Shown here one piece after another: positions 1 through 11,400 of a stretch of DNA of 64,000 nucleotides; position 1 is the stretch's first letter; each line of letters opens with the position of its first letter. Below the pieces are notes generated by a model that was given only the letters and a program-made list of their open reading frames with translations, made no database searches and had not been told where the DNA came from. Source of the DNA: Cyprinodon diabolis (lineage: Eukaryota; Chordata; Actinopteri; Cyprinodontiformes; Cyprinodontidae); assembly GCA_030533445.1 (NCBI GenBank), contig CM060066.1, forward strand, positions 531,749 through 595,748, in the 5' to 3' direction. The translations under genes and the position numbers were made by a program.

Positions 1-240
1 AAGTGCATTTGCTCTTGGATTAAGGATGTAAAAGAGATATTTTGCCAATGGAACAAGACAATTTACATTTAAAATCAGAAAACCCAATTGCATTGCCTTA
101 TTTTAAGTGCATTTTATCTAAATAACTTCTTTTAAGAGTAAAATACTCATTCCATTGGCAAAGCATTTTATTTACCCACTCAAATTAAGAGTAAATACAC
201 TTAATTTAAGAAATGTTTACTTATTTCTAGATCATTTGTA
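1..240. repeat. AT-rich MITE-like fragment
   Basis: AT-rich stretch with a short inverted pair (TTGCCAATGGAAC near 41-53 against TTCCATTGGCAA near 151-162) and repeated AAGTGCATTT and TTAAGAGTAAA motifs. This looks like the decayed end of a non-autonomous DNA transposon that may begin outside the window. I cannot name the family. It lies in an upstream intron of rhbdl3 if that gene continues to the left. Confidence 0.3.
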
Positions 241-956
241 CAGTGCATCCTAAGAGTTTAGATATATTAAAAAGCAAAAATCGTCATATTGAGCTGTTTA
301 TATGCAGAGAAGTAGCTGGATTAAGATGTCTGGTCAGACTAAAGAGGTGTCCAGTAAACTGCATCACATTTCGGGATAAACATGTCTGCTTGCCTCATTC
401 AAGAAACAAATTAGATCCTGTCAAGTGTTGCTATGCTTAGTGATTCGGTTGCTCTGGTCCTGCAGGGTTTCATTAGAATATATGATGCTAACATCTTTGG
501 TCTGATCCCTGTTTATTCTGCTAACTCATGTAAACTAGATGGAAAAGCTGTCAGAGCTGAAGCCCAGAAGGAGAGAGATCCTCCAGTAGAGCTGACAGTA
601 AGGCTGACCTGACTCAGGCATCCTGTCCTTATTCAAGCTGTTTCCTTCTCTCAGAGCTTTCTCTGTCTATTTTTCTCTCTCCAAACATTTCTAAAATGTA
701 GGCAGGTCTTTTTAAAGCTTTTTCTTTCAGGGAGGAAACGATATTTTAATATCATTACATTTGAATCCTCTGCTAATCAAGTGAAGTCAGATGAGGTCTT
801 TAACGGCACCCTGCAGGCAGTCTGCTCTGCCCTTCCTGGAAAATGAGTCCATTGGCAGAAAGTTCCGGGGAGAAAAACCCATTGGACGAGCGCTGTAAGC
901 CCTATGCTCACATTTATAAGGAATCTCACCAGGTGTGCGCTCTTAACCAGTTTATG

Positions 957-1115
957 GGGAGTGGTGGCCTAGTGGTTGGGGTATTGCGCTTTGAATCCAG
1001 AGGTTCTGAGTTTGAGCCCCATTCCCACAGACCCTTAACCCCACCCTGCTCCCCGGGCGCCGCACAATGGCAGCCCACTGCTCCCCAAGGCGAGGGGTTA
1101 AATGCAGAGAGTTGA
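957..1115 (+). mobile_element. tRNA-derived SINE (family A), copy 1
   Basis: Starts with a box A-like GTGGTGGCCTAGTGGTT and has a box B-like GAGTTTGAGCCCC about 50 bases later, followed by a body with CTGCTCCCCGGGCGCCGC and CTCCCCAAGGCGAGGGG. The same body recurs near 5801, 21590 and 59624, so this is a dispersed family. The promoter boxes are those of RNA polymerase III tRNA-derived SINEs. This copy lacks the tail seen at 59.8 kb. Confidence 0.75.
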
Positions 1116-1139
1116 TTTAAAGGTCGTTCTGTCCCAGGC

Positions 1140-1560
1140 TGCACTCTGGACTGAGTGGCTGAGAGGAGGCTGCTGTCCAAGCTTCCATCCATCATGGACG
1201 CCACCTTCCACCCTCTGCAGCAGCCTGGAGAGGAGCTGAGCTGCTCCTTCAGTCAGAGACTTTTACAGCCTGTTTGGAAAAAGGAGCGCTACTGCAGGCC
1301 ATTCTCTATATCTGCAGCTATATATATAAATATCCATCTATATACAGTAAGTTCCCATGTAAACTCCCTGTGCCATAAACCTGTATAATGGTCCTACTAT
1401 TAAACAAATAAAGCTGTCCTATGTGAACGTACTGTATATACTGTATATATCCCATCATGCACCTTCCTTTGGCTCGTTCTTCTTCTTCTCCTTTGACTAT
1501 TTGAGCTGATGGAACAAGTTCATTTCTCCACTGTGAGATCAATAAAGTCAAACAATCAAT
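1140..1560 (+). mobile_element. 3' end of a non-LTR retrotransposon (LINE), 5' truncated
   Basis: The sequence around 1160-1310 translates to a LINE-type C-terminal tail (LLSKLPSIMDATFHPLQQPG, then SCSFSQRLLQPVWKKERY), the region just after the reverse transcriptase of fish Rex/L2-like elements. A 3' UTR follows, ending CTCCACTGTGAGATCAATAAA and an AATC-type simple tail. The same 3' UTR recurs in reverse at 7797-8370, which confirms a repeat. It is not a host exon, because the reading frame breaks and no splice signals fit rhbdl3. Confidence 0.6.
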
Positions 1561-2049
1561 CAATACTTTCCAAAGCCTAATCTCATTTTGCCAAATTAAA
1601 GACGCGTACCATGCAAACTCCAAAACACAAAGAACAAAAAAGGAAATGCAACAATCAGTAAAAATCTCTGCGGCGTACCTGACCGGCACGCCGCAGAGAA
1701 AACCAGGAAAGATGAGAAGTTGATGGAGGCGACGTGTTTAGCAGTGATGGTGGACCACTGGATGTCTGTCAATAACGATAACTACCTCAGCATTACTGTA
1801 CTCCTCATGGATGCCAGCTGGGAACTTCAATCCTTCACTTTAAGTCATTTAAAATATATAATTTAACTACGACCCCAGGAAGGATTACCGCCACATTATG
1901 TCTGTTTCTCTTTTTGAAAATGTAGCTTTTGTGTTATCTAGAGTCATCAGACATTTATAAAAACCTCACCATCCTCACATCACAATCTGAACACCTGGCT
2001 TGAAAAACTCGTTCAAAGACGTACTTTTACATATAATTTAGATGAAAAA

Positions 2050-2122
2050 AAATTCAATTCTATTCAGTTTATTTCTATAGCTCCAATTCACATCATGTCA
2101 TCTCAGGTCACTTTCCAGTTCC
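2050..2122 (-). mobile_element. L2-like LINE 3' tail fragment
   Basis: The bases ATTCAGTTTATTTCTATAGC and the following segment ending TCAGGTCACTTTCCAG are the reverse complement of the 3' terminus of the LINE at 32.3-34.1 kb. It is a short tail-only copy lying in the rhbdl3 intron before the exon at 2481. Confidence 0.7.
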
Positions 2123-2480
2123 TCTAGTGGTCTGGAGTTCTTCTGTTTTGTGGAGCAGGAATTTTGCTTTTGCTTTCAGTTTTTTGTGTTTACAGCATTT
2201 TTCTGCTGCATGTGTATTTTTGTGCTTGCGTGTTTATGGAGTTTGTAAACAGATGTTGTCTATAATGTGCTGCGTGTTTGCAGACATTGTCCAGCGTAGA
2301 ATAGTTTTTCTCTAATCTGAGGAAGTCCAGCTCATTTACCCGGCATGATCTACAGGCTGGAAGCTCTGAGTTGGTTTTTTTATTGCATTTTATGTAATTA
2401 GTGATTTTTCTATGAAGCTCCTACCATTCTAGGGATCTATTGAAATATCTGCCACTAACAGGATGATGTGTGTGTTACAG

Positions 2481-5400
2481 GATCGAACACCTGAGCCTGA
2501 ACATGGCCATGCAGCTGCTGGTTGGAGTGCCCCTTGAGATGGTCCACGGGGCCCTGAGGATCGGGCTGATCTACGTCTGCGGGGTGCTGGCAGGTGGGGC
2601 TGAGCTCTAAGCGTCATCCTGAACACCCGGTGGATCCTCCGTTAGACCATCTGCTGGATATCCGTCTCCATTTCACAACATTTTAGAATCAGCCCTGTGT
2701 GAATGTGTGCGATGAGCTGAAGACAGATGGTTCTATCTGTGATCACCCAGCAGACGTGGTGAGATGTCAGTTCTCCATCTAAAGTCCCCCCTATTCATTA
2801 ACAATAGAGCAGAAGGAGATGCATTGAACCACCCTCAGTACTGATGAAATATGAAGAGAGGCAAACATGGTGGCGATGACTCCTGTCTGGTAATAAGTCA
2901 GAAAGCCTCAGAGGTGTGAAGCCATGATAAGAAATATAAAAAAATGTCCAAGAGTCCAAATCTAAGTGTTTCACATATGAAAGAAAAAGAAAAACCTTCA
3001 ACACTCTTCCTCTCAGGTCAGCTGACCTTAAAATTGATTTTGTCAGTGCCGCCTCTGTCCGGTCTGTCTGTCCCCACCACCTCGAGGCGTCCCACTGGGT
3101 CCGGTCTGTCCTGCCTCTGTCCGGTGTGTCCCCACCACCTCAGATGGAAACATGCATTAAATAATCTGTTTTCCATGAATCTATTTGTCTCTGTGGCGAG
3201 TTGAGGGGTCACCGATGGATGAAGTGACCTTTAGTTTTAACCTCACTCTGAAAATGAGGAGGAAGCTGGACGATAAATCAAACACCCTCATCAACACACA
3301 CACACACACTCACACACACACACACACACACATGGACATGTCTGCTGTTTTAATTAGATATCGACCAGCAGCAGCGGAACAGATGCAGAGTGGTGCTGCG
3401 GGCTGCTGTGGGTTTTGCTAACAGGCAGCAAAATCTGCAAGTCACTCTGTTCCATAGGAGCCATATGTTTAAAGCAAAAAGGATTGTACCAATATTTGAC
3501 TTGATTTATTTGAAACTCAAATCTAATCCAGACATTTGAATTGAAAAAGCTTCATGGAAGCGAAATGTCTTCATACTTGGGAAAACTAAGACCAGGGTTT
3601 TTTTTTTACTTTTTTAACCTTTTTTGGAATTTAGAGCTTCATTGGTTTGCAGGCTTTGACTACTATTAAAACTAGTCTATCATGGACAGAAGAGGATTTA
3701 GTGCCATAAAAAAATGGGTTTTAAATTTTGACTTCTCAGATTTTGACTTTAATTTAAAAGTAAAATTCTGGCTGACTTAATCCAGAATTATCATTTAAAG
3801 TCCGAACTCTGAGATTAAAGTCCGAACTCTGAGATTAAAGTTAGAACTCTGAGATTAAAGTTAGAATTCTGAGATTAAAGTTAGAACTCTGAGATTAAAG
3901 TTAGAATTCTGAGATTAAAGTTAGAACTCTGAGATTAAAGTTAGAATTCTGAGATTAAAGTTAGAACTCTGAGATTAAAGTTAGAATTCTGAGATTAAAG
4001 TTAGAACTCTGAGATTAAAGTTAGAACTCTGAGATTAAAGTTAGAATTCTGAGATTAAAGTTAGAACTCTGAGATTAAAGTTAGAACTCTGAGATTAAAG
4101 TTAGAATTCTGAGATTAAAGTTAGAACTCTGAGATTAAAGTTAGAACTCTGAGATTAAAGTTAGAACTCTGAGATTAAAGTTAGAATTCTGAGATTAAAG
4201 TTAGAATTCTGAGATTAAAGTTAGAACTCTGAGATTAAAGTTAGAACTCTGAGATTAAAGTTAGAATTCTGAGATTAAAGTTAGAACTCTGAGATTAAAG
4301 TTAGAATTCTGAGATTAAAGTTAGAACTCTGAGATTAAAGTTAGAACTCTGAGATTAAAGTTAGAACTCTGAGATTAAAGTTAGAATTCTGAGATTAAAG
4401 TTAGAACTCTGAGATTAAAGTTAGAACTCTGAGATTAAAGTTAGAACTCTGAGATTAAAGTTAGAATTCTGAGATTAAAGTTAGAAATCAATAGGCTGTT
4501 TTTGTTTTATTGAGTCGCCTTCTTTAATGACCTTAATCCTCTTCCGCAGTTGTGGTTAAATAAGGTTATACATTAGAATTGTCAGTAATTTAAACATTTT
4601 ATTTAATCCATTATAAAACAGATTCAATTATTAATTTCGTAAAATATGTGTCTGTTTTCAGTTTAGCTTAAATCCTTTGGATGAAGCCAAATGGGGCTCA
4701 GGTGGTGCATCTACAAGGGATGGAAGCTGGGTTCAGAGGTCACTGACTTTTAACACGCCATGAACGCTCTGACATCACGCTGGGAGCAATAAACCTGCAG
4801 AAGATCTCAGTATATGAGAACACAGCTGCTAGCTGTTAGCTGCTAGCTGTTAGCTGCTAGCTGCTAGCTGACAGCGAGAGGAAGATGGTGGCTGTGGAGG
4901 TCTGCAGCATCACTGCTCTGCCTCCGAATCTCCAACAGAAAACCATGAAAGAAGAATTCAGTTCTACTCAGTTTATTTATATATCTAAACCAGCTGATTG
5001 CATCGACTCATTGACTCTTCAGCAATCCCTCACACTAAGCATGCTTGTAGCGACAGTGGAGAGGAAAAACTCTCTAACGTTCTGCTCTCTCTGCTTTTTC
5101 TCATAGTAGCTTCATCTGGTCTGTTCCTGTTTGGCTGTGACTCCATCGTGGAGAGAAATATCAGCTGTGCTGCTGCCATCAACACCTTTGTTTCTAGATG
5201 TTGGAGCTTGGCCTGTTTTCCAGTGTAGTCCTGTTTCTCTGACTGTGACTAACTGGATGTGCTCTCTTCATCCTCTGACATGGGAGCTGGCTCGGAGCTC
5301 GTCTGCCTGGCTGTGTGTTTCCTGGACGGGGCCGCCTGTGGAGCTGGTTGACAGTTGCCTTTTGTATCTATGCTTCTTTTTCTATGTCTGCTTCTGTCTC

Positions 5401-8400
5401 CTTGAACCCCAGTGGGCCTCAGCAGATGGCCGCTCACACTGAGCCTGGTTCTGCTGGAGGTACCTTCCTGTTCAAAGGGAGTTTTTCCTCTCCACTGTCG
5501 CTACAAGCATGCTTAGTGTGAGGGATTGCTGAAGAGTCAATGAGTCGATGCAATCAGCTGGTTTTCCTTAGATAGAAAACTTTGAATCAATCTGACTGGA
5601 TGATCTGGTGAACTGGAAAGTGACCTGAGATGACATGATGTGAATTGGAGCTATAGAAATAAACTGAATAGAATTGAATTGTTACGGTCTGGGGGCCTGA
5701 TGGTGCAAAGTCAGCAACAGCCAGATTATTTTTTATTTCCACTCAGCACCCGACCAGAGTGAGGGAAAAGCCTCACAGAGTATAAACGCTGCAGACGAGG
5801 GGGGGTGGCCTAGTGGTTAGAGCAGTCTGAGAAGGTTGCAGTACCCAGTTCAATCCCTACAGTCTGCACTCTGGGTCCCTGAGCAAGACCATTAACCCCA
5901 CTCTGCTCCCCGGGCGCCGCCCAATGGGGGAGGGGTTAAATGCCTCAATAAATGGGTTTACTTAGTGTTCATAAGCAGGAAGCTGGAACATTCTCAACTC
6001 AAAGATCTGACTCTCCTGAAACTTCCTCTTACCTCCCAGTTCCAACATGTTCCAACGCCGATCAAACTAACTGCATCCATCTCTCTTATTTTAATACACT
6101 GGGACTCAGCGTGGACTCACTGGTTCCAGTGGTTCCCAATCTTTTCTATATTGGTCATTTATCCAGTTCATTTCTACTTTGGGAGCCGCTGAACTGCAAT
6201 CAGTGGATCTGGATCATTCCTAATCCGGCTGTAAATGCCAGGGCAGGTAGTCTGATTCCTTTCCTCGGTTTATATCTGTTTCAGAAACCTGATTTAGCAT
6301 AAAGCATTTTAAAGTTCCAGTAGAGATGCCTGCTTTCTGGATTCATCCAGAAATGATCATTTGACAGATTTAGAGAGAGCATCTCAGGTGGTGATCAGGT
6401 GACCAGTTAATCACCAAATCCAACAAATAAACACGGCGTGTTTGAGAGAGGAGGAGTCATCAGCCTGCTGGGACTCTCTGTCATATATGTTTATTTTTAC
6501 CACAAGCAGTGGGCATACACTAGGATATACATTCAAAATACGTTAGGTACATGTAAAGGATTAGATTAGATTAGAAGCAGCTGTCTGCACCGGGGTTTGG
6601 ACGCCTTTACAGTCGCAGCGACGATCATTCATTTTCATCTAGAGGAGCACAGGAGGAGTTTCGGTCCACTCTTCTAAACTTTGCTTTAGTTATTTTAGAT
6701 TTCTGCCAAGCGGTCAGGTTCCAGGTCCTGCTTGTGAACTGGTTGACCTCTGAGCCATCTAACTTTGAACACTTCTGCTTTCAACTTTTTCCCTTTCATA
6801 TTAAGAAAAGCCTTCATCAAAAAGGAAAATGTTCTTAGGAGAGTGGCAGTGAGAGGATGTCCTTATATGGGCGTCATTCCTTTAACAGAGTGATGCTCTT
6901 CCTCCTCTGCAGGATCTCTGGCCGTGTCGGTCACTGACATGACGGCTCCGGTGGTGGGATCATCCGGAGGAGTCTACGCCCTGGTCTCAGCACATTTGGC
7001 CAATGTAGTAATGGTGAGCTTCTATGCCCCCCCCAGATGCCGTACATTCCTTACTGGGAGTTTGTCCCTGTCCTGCAGAGATCAGCCCACTGCTCACATG
7101 CTTCTCTCAGAGTGTGAATAACTGCATCTGATGAGAGCACAGAGGGGCGGAGCTTGTAAAAGTTGAGTCTAGGCAATGGAAGTTTTCTAGAAGACGTTTC
7201 TCCTCTCATCCTTGGGGGGGGGGGGTGCTCTGAGGTTAATATACTGCAGGGGGAACAGAGAAGGGGGGGGGGGAACCAAAGGAGGCTCTGATCCCTCCTG
7301 CTGAACTGGCCAAGGAGGTCACCTGGGGGGGGGGTTAATGGTCATCAGGGTTCGTCAGAGTCAGGTGAGGGTGGGGGTGAATCTTCTGGGTATTGATCCT
7401 ATCAGTGCTCAGTTCTGTCTAAGGCCACCTCCTCTGTTGGTTTTTCCTTAACCCCTCTGTCAAACCATCTGTCTTCCATGTCCAGAATCGGGACGTTATT
7501 GTCCTCAAAGAGCGTCCTTCAGGACATCCCTGAAGACCCACCGTTCTTCAGGGATGTCCTGTTCTCTGCTCCTCCCTCTGTTAGTGGTGGCAATGGATTC
7601 TGCTCCTGTCTGGGGGGTTCTGATGACGCTCCAGTGGGTGGTGTCGGTCAGACGGAGGTACTGGTGGGTGTGGGTTTCCTGTAGACTTCTATGTTGAGTT
7701 TTCTGTCTTCCATGATGTGAGCCGTGCAGTTCAGGAAGGCAAGGCTGTCATCTTTCACATCTTCCTGGATGAACGGCATGTTTCTGTCCGATGCTTTGAT
7801 TGATTGATTGATTGATTGATTGATCTCACAGTGGAGAAAGTTACTTGTTCCATCAGCTCAAACAGTCAAAGGAGAAGAAGGAGGAGCCAAAGGAAGAAAA
7901 GGGTTCATGATGGGATATATACATTATATACAGTATGTCCACATAGGACAGCTTTTTTTATTTTCTATAGTCTATGGGCGACAGTGGGGTTGGATGTAGG
8001 AGTTTGCCCTGAAATCGAAGGGTTGATGGTTCAAGCCCCGACTCCAACTTTCAGTGTCGTTGTGTCCTTGGGCAAGACCCTTCACCTGCATTGTCTACTG
8101 ATGGTGGTCAGAGGGTGGCGCCAGTGTACGGCAGCCCCGCTTCTGTCAGTGAGCCCCAGGGCAGCTGTGGCTACATTGTAGCTTGCCACCATCAGTGTGT
8201 GTGAATGGGTGAATGAATGTAGTGTAAAGCGCTTTGGTCAAGTCTCCTAACTTGAAGAAAGGCGCTATATAAGTACAGGACATTTACTATTAGGATTATA
8301 ATACAGGATTATTGCATAGGCTGTTTACATGGGTATTTATATAGATGGATATTTATATATATATAGGTATTGCACTGGGTTATTGATGTGGTCTGTGAAC

Positions 8401-11400
8401 ATATTGATATCCCTTTATTTTGACCCATGTGTCATCCACATATCTGAAGCACTGACTGGTTTTGTTGCCATGTATGAGTGTAGAGCTCTGCTTTCCACTT
8501 CCTCCATGTATACATTCGCCACGATGGCAGAGAGGAGATTCCATCCATGCTCCTGCCTGTAGAAATCCTGGTTGAATTGGAAGCATGCGGTGATGAGGCA
8601 CAAGTCCAAGAGGGAACAGATGTGGTCAGATTGGTCCTATCTGGCAGAAGGTGGTCTTAAAGTAAATGCATCCTCACTGTGGAGACGGCTTCTTGGGTGA
8701 AGATGCAAGTAGAAAGAGATGTGAGATCACAGGAGACCATGGTTTCATCCGAGTCCAGCGTCAGGTCCTTTATTCCGCTAGAGAAGTCCTGTGAGTTAGC
8801 AATGTGCTAAAGGAGCGAGGATGGAGGTGAGATGTTTGGCAATGTTGGAACTGACTGAGTTAATGCTGCTGCTGATGGGCCTGAGAGGAGCTGCTTCCTT
8901 TGGAGCCGGTAGAAATGTTGCCCGTCGATGGCTTTGTCCTTTTCCAACTGCTGAGCTGCTCCCCATCACTAGTTAGAACTGAAGAAGCCTTCTGGATGAG
9001 ACGTCTTCTAGAAAACATAGTGTCCGGTTGCCCAGACTGAACTTTTCAAGCTTGACCATGACCTGGATGATTCAGAGGGCTAAAGCTCCTCAAACCATTT
9101 CAAAATTGACCTGAATTAAGACAAAGGGAACAATTTAATGACAGGATGTGTGTGAATTTCTTTATTTTTCCTTTTTCTGTCTCTTATTCTTTATTTTCCC
9201 AGAACTGGTCAGGAATGAAGTGTCAGTTCAAGTTATTCCGAATGGCCATGGCTCTGGTCTGCAGTAAGTTCAACCTAATCCGCCTCTTTTATGATAATAA
9301 TACAAATGATCCTTTGAAAACACCCGACATCACTGTACAACAAACCTAAACAACAATATGAAAAACAAGACAGGCAGTCAGTGAAGGTCTGCGGTGTTCA
9401 TCAGATGAGTCTTGATTTAAAGTTCTCAATCTGTCACTAAATAGAGAAGCTTAAATGGGCATTACTCACACCCTCCCCCACTGGTTTCTTTCCTGTCTCT
9501 CTGGCCACATTCAGTTCATCCAGATCAGATTCCTCTGAAAGCCGGTGTGCCTCAGGTCCCTGTCCTGGGGCCCCTACTCTTTATCGTCTACCCTCTGCCC
9601 CTCGGTAACAAACTTCGTATCCATTTTCATTATTATGCAGATGACACCCAGCTGTATTTATCTTTTCTTTGCTCACTTCTGATGTGCTTTTAGTTTCAAC
9701 CAAAGTTATACTTTTATACCTCTTTCCCTCTGGCCAACAAACCTTCGCCTTTTAGTGGCAGTATGACCAGCTCACTGACCTCACGACCCGCATCAAACGA
9801 CTCGGCAGGCGACCCGGGTTAAAATCACCTTCAAATGACTCGGCTCTGATCGACATGCTGTGGGAACATCAGGTTGACCCGCTAAATTACGTGATACAAT
9901 TGAACGCATCGTACGGACATCAGCACGCCGCACCAGTCGCCTCTGATCTAACAAGCAGAATCACCTCTGTTTGCATTGAATAAACATGGAGCAGCTGTGG
10001 TGAGAAAGAGTCCGAGATAATAGAGAGAAACAATAAAGCACACTGACTACGCCCTGACTTCCTGACATGATGCTCTCCATTGTTTACTTTCCTGATTTCT
10101 GTCGGACTGGTGACATCATCACCACTAACCCAGCCTGTTGATGTCACCAGACATACAGTGGTTAAAAGACAGAGGCCACGGAGCCGCCGGGGGGGGGGGG
10201 GGGAGCCAAATGCTGACTGTTATCGGAGAAACGAATTATTCTCCCTTCCCTTCATGCTTTAAAAACATTTCTTTAGGTGGAATAATATGAAGGTTATTTT
10301 GTTTCATAAACTATTTGTGCATTCTAAGTGTGAATTTGAAGTTGTAGAATGAGACACAGTCTAAGTTTTGTATTTGTAGAAGTAAAAAGAATAAATTCAC
10401 AACTATAAATTTGTTTTGCAAGTGTTCAAATTTTAAGTACAAGTAAACAAATTCTGTTCTACAGGTTGAACATCAAAAACCTGTCGGCCAGCGACCAATC
10501 AGGTGTCTGCGTATAGAATGTCTACGGACTGTCCGAGCAGACAGCGCCCCCTGCTGTCCGATCAAGGGTACTACCCACCAGTCACAGATCGATTTTACTG
10601 GTGTGAAAAGTGAAAATGAAGGAGTAACTCGTAAAGTTGAATTTGTGACTCACAGCAGCAGATTGGTGCAGTTTTATTCATGGATTATTTATTTTTTTTT
10701 AATATTTCAATACTCGTGTTTGAATTTTTTTTGCACCATTTGTTTTAAATCAACTGTAGCAAAACTGAATGAAGAGATTTTTGATGTTCAGCTAACAAAA
10801 CCTAATCTGTGTTTTTTATACTCGAGAATTTAAAGAGGTATAAGTTTTAAAAAAAACACCCAGGTTATATTTGGATCAAAACTGAGGATGTAAGAGGTTT
10901 TTGATGTTCAACTTGTAGCACAGAATTTGTTTACTTGTACTTAAAATTTGAACACTTGCAAAACAAATTTATAGTTGTGAATTTATTCTTTTTACTTCTA
11001 CAAATACAAAACTTAGACTGTGTCTCATTCTACAACTTCAAATTCACACTTACAACTCATAAATAGTTTTGAAACAAAATAGCCTTCATAGACGGAGTTT
11101 AATGTGGCTTTAATAAAATGCTTCTGTGAGCTGAAGAAGCTCCTCTTCTGTCAGACGTTGCTGTATTTTAACCTGCTGACCGTTTCTGTCCGCCTGCAGT
11201 GAGCGTAGAGTTTGGCCGCGCTGTGTGGCTGCGGTTCTACCCTCCAGCCTTGCTCTCCTGCCCCAACCCCAGCTTTGTAGCTCACTTGGGGGGGGTCCTG
11301 GTGGGCCTGACCCTGGGGGTGGTGGTCCTGCAGAACTACGAGCAGCGGCTTCAGGAGCAGTCCCTGTTCTGGATATTTTTCTGCGTCTACACCTTGTTTG

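Larger units (their letters stand above)
7140..9065 (-). mobile_element. Degraded Penelope-like retroelement, interrupted by nested insertions
   Basis: Reading the - strand, 8415-8609 gives a reverse-transcriptase segment with [12 protein letters not shown] and [17 protein letters not shown], and the neighbouring frame (8380-8470) gives [12 protein letters not shown]. These are the palm and YVDD motifs typical of Penelope-like elements. Further downstream on the - strand, 7690-7790 gives [20 protein letters not shown] then VYRKPTPT, the family's post-catalytic region. Upstream, 8640-9000 gives [21 protein letters not shown] text. Frameshifts and stops make it dead. A LINE tail and a SINE sit inside it (7797-8370). 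It lies in the rhbdl3 intron between 7013 and 9203. Confidence 0.75.

Noticed and set aside
957..1115. tRNA gene, from box A and box B
   Set aside because: The sequence does not fold as a cloverleaf by eye, and its body recurs as a dispersed SINE at three other places.
5131..5521. Overlapping open frames of 60-100 codons at 5.1-5.5 kb and their mirror at 53.9-54.3 kb
   Set aside because: Both are the same LINE 3' UTR in opposite orientation. Open frames there are chance.
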